Shown one piece after another: positions 57,151 to 64,000 of a DNA stretch of 64,000 nucleotides. Position numbers and translations under genes: made by a program. The notes under the pieces are model-generated. The model saw only the letters and a program-made list of their open reading frames with translations, did not search any database and had not been told where the DNA came from. This DNA comes from Amborella trichopoda (taxonomy: Eukaryota; Streptophyta; Magnoliopsida; Amborellales; Amborellaceae), in contig NW_006498220.1 of NCBI RefSeq assembly GCF_000471905.2, positions 221,525 through 285,524 on the forward strand, read 5' to 3'. Position 1 is the first letter of the stretch; every line of letters begins with the position of its first letter.

Positions 57151-58808
57151 ATCCTCAAACTTGTTATGCGCTCTTACTGCGCATCACCAGGCTCGCTTAC
57201 AACCATTACGCTGACAGGTTCTCTATGGAGGTCAACGTTAGTGGCAACTGAGGGCTTGCAAACTTGACAAGTAGTACGTGGTAGGTCAGTCAGCAGGGGG
57301 CTAGCATGCCTTGACTGAACTCGACTCTTGTATACGGATCACGTTTGGACCGGTTCTCGACGGTCTTAGGACCGTGATTGCTGAGTGGTTGGGTCTTCAT
57401 CTACGACAATAACCACAGCACAGGGCTCATGAAGCTCTTCTTCAGGCTTCATTGTCTGAAGGGGATAGAAGGAATTCAAGTGAAGAGGGTTGTCAGAATT
57501 GATTGTTTTGACTGCCTTGGTCACCTCCCTAGTCAAAATTTGTAGACCTCTATCGCATTTAGCCTTGAGGTTTTGATGAACCTCACCCCAAAACTGCGAT
57601 CTAGGTCGCGGCTGGTCAGCTCTTCTTACATAGGAGAATGTTGTCTCCATCAGGTGCGACAATGGAAGAGGGCCAGGAACTGAAGTCATCTTGGGCCGGG
57701 GAGGATGAAGGACTCGATCTTCCATCAGGTCAATGCCCTGAGCTCTCTTATGAGCTCCGGAGACATGACCAAAGTGATAGAGCTGGTTTAGGATGGTATC
57801 TTGGGGAAAACCTTCAAGTGCCAAGGCTGAAGGTGCTTGCTCGATGAAGGAGGAGTGGTCCGAAGCAGGATTGAGTGATGAGAAGTCCGAAGTCTAAGGT
57901 GAGGGGATGTCTGTGATGGCGACGCATGTGTGCCCCTTGAAGAAGGATTACGGGAGGCCTGAGGGTCAGCCCGAGCTCTTGCAAGTGATCTGGCCTTAGG
58001 AGGCCAAGAACTACAAGCATGTGTCTGTAAAAGAATAGGTGTAGGCCTCCTTACAGAGTGCACTTGTGTGGACTGAATAGGAAGATGAGGAGGTCATCTC
58101 CTGTGTACTCGGTTGGCGTACTGACGACGTTGTCCTGAGCAGTGAGATGCATGTGATCAGTGTGCGCAGGACCTAACCTTAAAAGGTTTGATCCTGGATG
58201 CTGACTCGGGGTAGCACAACCCCGAAATGTTGCTCGAGTGGGTGACCCACGAGCCTTATGGTGTTTCTGAGGGGTGAAGACCGTTGGGTTTTCGCCTCGA
58301 TGTGTTGAGCCTCTAGGGACAGAGACCAATGGTGCAGAAATGTGGGGGGTAGCTTTATAGTGACCCACAGAAGCAATGACAACTTGTTTGCCTTTTGCAG
58401 AAAGGGATTGGGTAGCCTTCCAGCATACCTCAGGAACACGACCGACAAGTGACTTACCGGTGGCTGGGTGTATGCTATGAAGTACTGTCGATGTAGGGCA
58501 CCTTGGTGGAGCTTCCACCAGAGCGAGGAGATGAGGAGTGAGGGACCTTTAATTCCTGCTTCACACCGGTCCAGGTTAAGACCTGGGAGCTTGACAAGGG
58601 GTCTTTACTCAAGAGGATGGTTGGAAACAAAGTTGAAGGAACTTGTTCTCTAGGGACACTCTCGAATGCGAGGATAAGAAAATCCCCGATCCGGATAAAT
58701 GGGTTACATAACCCGCAAGACATAAATAAAATGTGAAAAGATAATGAATGCAGATAATAAAAGAAGAAACTAGCAAAACAAGAACGATCCCACTAAGGGG
58801 TAGTAAGT
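57151..58808 (-). pseudogene. Tat element leader and N-terminal gag-proximal region
   Basis: Open stretches at 57366-57824 and 58051-58518 with low-complexity Pro/Ser/His-rich composition and no domain I recognise. They lie between the primer-binding site and the capsid, where Tat-lineage elements carry a long leader or poorly conserved gag N terminus. Function not assignable. Confidence 0.45.
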
Positions 58809-58825
58809 CCCCAGTGGAGTCACCA
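58809..58825 (-). promoter_or_regulatory. Primer-binding site of the Tat element
   Basis: On the minus strand TGGTGACTCCACTGGGG, three bases inside the 5' LTR end (CCTAACCA). Its complement ends in CCA like a tRNA 3' end, and it is nearly the arginine-tRNA-complementary site I recall for Ogre/Tat elements (TGGCGACTCCACTGGG). Confidence 0.85.
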
Positions 58826-59629
58826 AGCTGGTTAGGTGCCTGAATCTCACCCTCCGGATCCTTTGAGGATCGGGTAGCACGCGTCTTTGGTTATGAGAGA
58901 AGACCAGGGACGTTTTTGAGATCGCTCTCTTGAGAACCTTGTTCGAGAACGGGGGCAGGTGTTACCAACCGGTGAGAGAGGAATTTAAGGTGGGTTCGAA
59001 ACTTACTCGGGCTGGCTCGCGTGGGAGCATCTTAGATCACGAAGAAAGGCCCCCAGTAATAAAACTGCTTCATAATCGCCTTCCTTGACTTGTATTCTTC
59101 TGTTTTCTACAATCACGCATATATGGCAAAGGTTATAAGATAGGTGGGTCAGACCTCACCCTTTTTCTCTTTGATCAACGTACACAAGCATGCGCATCCA
59201 AAAAGAAGAAGAGAAAAATAAGAGAAGAAAGATGAGGGAGAGAAGAATTTGACTAAGCAAGAGGATCAGAGCAGTGACAAGCTGGTGCATAATTGGCCGG
59301 ACGTGGTAGCAAAACGCGCTCGGTAACTAAGACTGACTCACATGATTACTATTAGACGTCATTACCAATACCGACTGGCTAGGCACAATGGTTAGTCTGT
59401 CGGGCAATAAAGCGGGTCAAGTAATCCTGACACAACAACATTATAGCTAGACGACATGACTATCATGAGAGGCTAACCTCAATCCTCTTAGTCGAATGAA
59501 AGAATAACAAAATGATGGTTATGAGGAAAGAATAAGAAATAAAATAAGAGAAGAAGGGAATAGAAGGAAGGAGGGACAGGAAAGGAAGAGAAGAGTATGA
59601 AAGGCAAGAGAATAAAGGAGAGAGAGGGA

Positions 59630-60290
59630 AGGAAGACGCAGTTGGTGCTAGGCACTGCCGACTGTGTTAGAAGGATGAGAGAGAAAACGTAGTCGGCACT
59701 AGGCCTCACCGATTGTGTTATATAGAGGAGAAGAGAGAGAAGACGCAGTCGGTTTTAGGCTTCACTGACTGTGACAAAAGAAAAGAGAGAAAACGCAGTT
59801 GACGTTAGGCTTCACCGACTATGTCAGAAGAAAAGAGAGAAGATGCAGTCAGCGTTAAGCTTCACCGACTGTGCCAGAAGAGAAGAAAGGGGGAGGCCCG
59901 GCCAGCTCTAAGCTTGCACCGGTTGGAAGAGAAGCAAGAGAGACAGATCGAGCCAGCGCTTTGCCGACTGTGACAGAAGAGAAGAAAGAGAGAAACCCAG
60001 CCGGCGTTAGGCTTGCGCCGATTGTGATGAAAGAAAAGGAAGAGAGGAAAATCAAATCGGTGGTAGGCTTTGCCAACTGTTATAGAAGAGAGAGAAAAAT
60101 TGAGTCGGCGTTAAGCTTTATCGACTGTGACAGAAAAGAAGAGAGAGAAATCCAATCGACGCTAGGCTTCACGAACTGCAACAAAAGAGAAGGAGAGAAA
60201 AATCCAGCCGACGCCAGGCTTCGCTGATTGCAACAGAAGAGAAAGAGAGAGAGAAATCCAATCGACATTAGGCTTCACCTACTGCAACAG
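59630..60290 (-). repeat. ~50-bp stem-loop tandem array in the 5' LTR
   Basis: Counterpart of 44480-45200, about 13 units. The arms vary from unit to unit (CAGTTGGTGCTAGG, GAGTCGGCGTTAAG, CAGCCGGCGTTAGG) but the CTAGGCTT-like loop is kept. Confidence 0.85.
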
Positions 60291-60294
60291 ACAA

Positions 60295-60745
60295 AGAACA
60301 GAGGGAGATAGAGATGAGAAGAAGAGATTAAGAGATAGAGACAAGAAGAAGAGAGAGAAAGAGATAAAGACGAGAAAGAGATAGAGACAAAAAAGAAGGG
60401 AGGAGAGCGAAATAGATGGAGACGAGAATAAGAGAGAGCAAGAGATAAAGATGAGAAAGAGGGGAGAGAAAGATATAGAGACGAGAAAGAGGGGAGGAGA
60501 GAGAAAGATATAGGGATGAGAAGAAAAGAGAGAAAGAGATAAAGATGAGAAAGAGGAGAGAGAAAGAGATAAAGACGAGAAAGAAGGGACGAGAGGGAAA
60601 GAGGTAGCAACGAGAAAGAGGGGAGAAAAATAGATAAAGACGAGAAAGAAGGGAGGAGAGAGAAAGTGATAGACACGAGAAAGAGGGGAGGAGAGAGAAA
60701 GAGGGGAGGAGACAAAAAGAGAGGAGGAGATAGAAAGTTACCTGC
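60295..60745 (-). repeat. GA-rich low-complexity array in the 5' LTR
   Basis: Counterpart of 45205-45605; slightly longer. Units GAGAAAGAGATAAAGACGAG. No coding value. Confidence 0.9.
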
Positions 60746-62170
60746 TCGAAGGGTACCCACCCTTTTCTTCTGTCTCCTCTCTCTCTCTCCAAGACGTACT
60801 CACAAGCTTAAGCAAAATTCAGAATTTTATTGATTGATCGAAGAAGAATGAATCCGTCCTTTGTACAGTGACGCATTGCCTGTTTATATAGAATTGGGCT
60901 AAAACGTGATTGTACGCCCAAAAACTACCTAGAAGTTAATTACAATTTAATTGAATTTAAAAAATTCTAAAGATGTGTGCAAAAGGACTGTTTTGCCCCT
61001 GCCTAACAATGTTTGAAATTTCAGAACAATCCCTGCTGCTGCCTGAGAACTTGCTTGATCTTTCGTGGCTGACCCTGGGGTCATTCTGATGCCCGTTTGA
61101 TCGAAGATTAATTGTTTTTTTGTAGGGCTTGACATGACGATCATTTTGATACCAACTTCGAGTCATGAATCATATTTTTGAGCCATGATAATGAGACTTG
61201 AATTTTGGATGAATCTTGAAAATTTCGGATCGATTGTGTGCTCGTTCCTTGATGTTTCTTTGTGACTTCTTCATTGAATCACACTGAGCATGACGTCACG
61301 ATCATAATGCAACAAACGTAGCTTGATTTCGTGTCCGGATGAAGATTTTGTTGTCTTGAGTTTTTGACCGGAACCTTAAAATGCGACGGCCAGAATTTAT
61401 AGCAGTTTTGATGCCTTTGTATGTGAAATCCAACCATTCATCGTACGGAAGGTTCGAACAAGAGAAATCCTCAGAGCTCACGCACATAATGCAATTGGTT
61501 TCATGCTGATCAAGTATGCGAGCGCCATGATATGGCTGCTCGAACGAGGCATGCTGCTGTTGAATTTTCTGCAACTTCCTTCACGGATTAGCAAATTTCA
61601 TTTAGTTTTTCTCTCCGCTCGGGAGTCGTCACGGGGTGTACCACATATCGAATTGCTCGTCTTGATGAGACGAACACACTCACCAAATGTGGGAGTGATC
61701 CGACTTGGAACGAGTGAGATATAGGCTCCAAAAGTGACTGCCTATGATTGTAAAAACAGCCACCTTTAATGGTGTTTTGATGCAGTGTGGCCACATGGGA
61801 ATAGTGTGTGGCATACCTCTTTTCGACACCCATAACTTTGACTTGGAGTGCCTGATTAAGCCGAAAATTGACTCTACCGAATTTAATGGTGGTGGTCCCA
61901 CAGGTGTTTGATGCACCAAAAGTATGACTCTAGTTAAAGGGTCCATTTCAAGGTGCTAGTGACCGATTTCAGTGAAATTGTTTCTTTGTATTCACTGCCT
62001 TCGATATGTTTGATCGTGATAAAACTTGACAGGTGGTCTTTTGAAGTACTGATTAAGATCTTGATCAATTCTGGGGCCATTCTAAGACTGTCGGGAATTT
62101 CCATTGTTTTGTAGGCTTTATTGACCTGTTTGCTATCAGGGACCAAGGTGCCGAAAAATACATTCAAACA

Positions 62171-62175
62171 TGCAC
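62171..62175. repeat. Right target-site duplication of the Tat element
   Basis: TGCAC directly after the LTR end ...TTCAAACA; pairs with GGCAC at 43702-43706 with one mismatch. Confidence 0.75.
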
Positions 62176-62465
62176 TAATAGGTAAAAAGATGAAAGAGAG
62201 TAGACTTAAGTGGACTGACCATGTATGGAACTGACCCAGTACAATACATATTAGGAGGTACAAGTTAGTTCAAGTGGAAGGATTGAAAAAGGCAAGAGTT
62301 AAGCCCGAAAAGAACGTGGTTGGAAGTAGTCCGGAAAGAGATAGGGACTTTTGTCCTCACTAGGGTAATGATATTTAATAGAGCAAAATGATGGACCATG
62401 ATTCGTGTAGCCGACCCCAATTAATTGGGAAAAGGCTATGATGATGGTGATGATTTATTTTGCCC
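62176..62465 (+). pseudogene. LINE reverse transcriptase remnant, right part and 3' end
   Basis: Continues the LINE frame from 43706: GKKMKESRLKWTDHVWN, KKARVKPEKNVV, then the standard plant LINE 3' tail CGTGTAGCCGACCCCAATTA, TTGGGAAAAGGCTATGATGA and short GATGGTGAT repeats. Confirms the Tat element split a single LINE 3' fragment. Confidence 0.85.
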
Positions 62466-62700
62466 TTCTCTTTCTTGTTTCCTTCCTCTTTTTCAATTAA
62501 GCTAGAAAGTAAATAGATTGGAAGATATCACTGAAATAGACATGAGAGAAGTCCTAGGACCGCTCGGAGAAATGTTGGGTTGGCTAGGAAGCAGTGTCCC
62601 ACTGTCATAGTGCGTCGTTGGGCCCGAGCCCTCAACAATGCCCTTTTCACTATGGTCTTCTAAGCTTCAATGCTTTCTTGGATGCCCTTGTGCTCTCGCA
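62466..62700. other. Unassigned noncoding DNA
   Basis: Includes a short GC-richer piece near 62570-62660. No gene or repeat identified. Confidence 0.3.
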
Positions 62701-63690
62701 TGTGATACTCTTTTTTTGTGTATAAAACTTGAGCATAACACTTACACATAAACTTTTCAGTGTTTAAAAGTGATAATAATAGACAAAAAGAATCAATTTT
62801 ATTTCTAATAATTTACAATGTCTAAAATTTCTAACAATACGCAAGATAATAATTTTTACAAGAAAATGAGATCATTTACGCTTAAAAATGATGAATAAAA
62901 ATATCATAATTTTATTAAAAACTGACTATTTTTTAGGAGAATGGGATCACTTACGTATAAAACGTACGATATCTAAAATTTGTAACAATAACTGAAAATA
63001 TTACAATTTTGTTGAAATAGGAAATACAATAATTTACAGTATCTAAACTCATAATAATAGACAAAAATGTCACAATTTTATTAAAATGATTATTTTTCAA
63101 GGCAATGAGGTCACTTAAATGGCACATATAACACTTGCATATGACATTTACAATAACTAAGATTTATGTTGCAAATATTACAATTAAATATAGAAGTACG
63201 TCAATTTTATCATATCGAAAATATTAGGATTAAATACTGATATATCTTTGGGAATATTACAGAAATATTTGTTTTCTTCAAATACTGATCTTATAGAAAA
63301 ATGAAGCCACTTGCACAAAACTCTAACAATATCTAAAATTGATGCAGAAATCAATACAGAAATATGTAAAACTTACAGTGTCTAAAATTCATAACAATAG
63401 ACAAAAATAATAATTTTATAGGAATACGTAAAACTTTAATGTCTAAAGTTCACAGATGGAACACGTAAAATATATAGCATGGACATCCAAATGTTTAAAC
63501 ACCTGTAAGGGCACTTACAATAACTAACATTTTTACTAGAAATATTACAATTAAATACCAAAATATCTCTGGCAGTAATATTAGTTTTTTAAATAATGAA
63601 AACATGAAGTCACCTACATATAGAACTTATGGCATCTAAAATTCATAACAGTAAAAATTCATAAAATTCATAAAATTCATAACTTTTGCA
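62700..63690 (+). repeat. Degenerate AT-rich repeats of a ~45-bp theme
   Basis: The theme GAGRTCACTTACRTATAAAA then CTTACGATATCTAAAATT, followed by TAACAATARACAAAAAT and ACAATTTTATTAAAA, recurs near 62870, 62945, 63110, 63305 and 63610, irregularly spaced. It looks like an old tandem array eroded by point changes and indels, possibly the interior of a larger element running off the window. Confidence 0.55.
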
Positions 63691-63697
63691 AAAGTAT

Positions 63698-63876
63698 AAT
63701 ATATAGCAAAAATTTGGAATTTGTTTTGTTCCTCAATAATAAACTGTCACATCTCAAGATTTTTGGTGTTATATATCTTGGAGTGTGACAATTATCTAAA
63801 CGTCAAAATTCCTGAATGTGACAGTCTATCCTTAAAAAAAAACTAAAACAAATTTGAAATTTTGTTACTATATATT
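63698..63876. mobile_element. MITE-like hairpin element (179 bp)
   Basis: The left arm AATATATAGCAAAAATTTGG through ACTGTCACAT and the right arm, reverse-complemented, AATATATAGTAACAAAATTT through ACTGTCACAT mirror each other over about 60 bases with a few indels. The short interior itself holds a further TGTCACATCTCAAGAT / ATCTTGGAGTGTGACA inverted pair. No ORF. Confidence 0.7.
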
Positions 63877-64000
63877 GCCTCAAAACAAAATGTTCCATTC
63901 AAAAGCTTTTTTTACAAAGTACCTAACAAATGTATACAACCTTGATATTACAAAAGTTACAAAAAAGAAAAGAAAAACAAATTTATTCGTGACTATAAAC

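Larger units (their letters stand above)
58829..62170 (-). mobile_element. 5' LTR of the Tat-lineage gypsy element
   Basis: 3342 bp, direct repeat of 43707-47078. A purine-rich array and a stem-loop array occupy the same relative positions. The TATA-like CTATATAAAC on the minus strand lies near 60885. Together with the other LTR it bounds an 18,464-bp element (43707-62170). Confidence 0.93.

Noticed and set aside
1..64000. tRNA, rRNA or other structured RNA genes
   Set aside because: I looked for tRNA-like B-box and acceptor patterns and rRNA stretches while reading and saw none beyond the tRNA-complementary primer site; a tRNAscan/Infernal run would settle it.

Overview
This window is plant (angiosperm) nuclear DNA. 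The evidence is two spliced protein-coding genes with canonical GT/AG introns, a receptor-like kinase of a plant-only architecture, and dense nested plant retrotransposons (Ty3/gypsy Tat lineage, Ty1/copia, L1-type LINE) plus small MITE/hAT elements. The sequence does not let me name the species. It is an assembled draft with two N gaps (597-616 and 40057-40627).

Layout. (1) 1-4.9 kb: a hAT-like non-autonomous element, then the 5' part of a minus-strand gene (ATG at 3815, exons running left and leaving the window) that I read as a CorA-like magnesium-transporter family protein. Its first exon has a frame break near 3530-3550. (2) 4.9-15 kb: MITE-like elements, an LTR-like block (6446-9888), several tandem arrays and a candidate minus-strand LTR ending at 13072; no host gene seen. 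(3) 15-20 kb: remnants of two copia elements, each with an RNase H end, a polypurine tract and a 3' LTR. (4) 21-30 kb: a decayed L1-type LINE (ORF1, endonuclease, RT, RNase H), split by a 3.5-kb solo LTR at 25388-28863 with a perfect 5-bp target duplication. (5) 30-33 kb: AT-rich DNA with dispersed repeats. (6) 33.2-42.3 kb: an apparently intact five-exon gene for a G-type lectin receptor kinase (closest remembered relative Arabidopsis At5g24080). It sums to 851 codons, and its first intron is filled with transposon pieces. (7) 43.1-62.5 kb: a LINE 3' fragment interrupted by an 18.5-kb Tat-lineage gypsy element with 3.3-3.4-kb LTRs, a tRNA-complementary primer site, dual RNase H, and internal tandem arrays. 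(8) 62.5-64 kb: AT-rich degenerate repeats and a hairpin MITE.

How it fits together: the two host genes are independent. All other recognisable coding matter is transposon-derived and broken by stops, frameshifts or catalytic substitutions. The nesting orders events: LINE first, then Tat LTR elements into two LINEs. I found no operon-like or defence-like novel system. The most unusual structures are the tandem arrays carried by the Tat element: stem-loop units in both LTRs, a 35-bp array, and an array resembling its own primer-binding site on the opposite strand. All distances and similarities were judged by eye; no alignment or database search was run.
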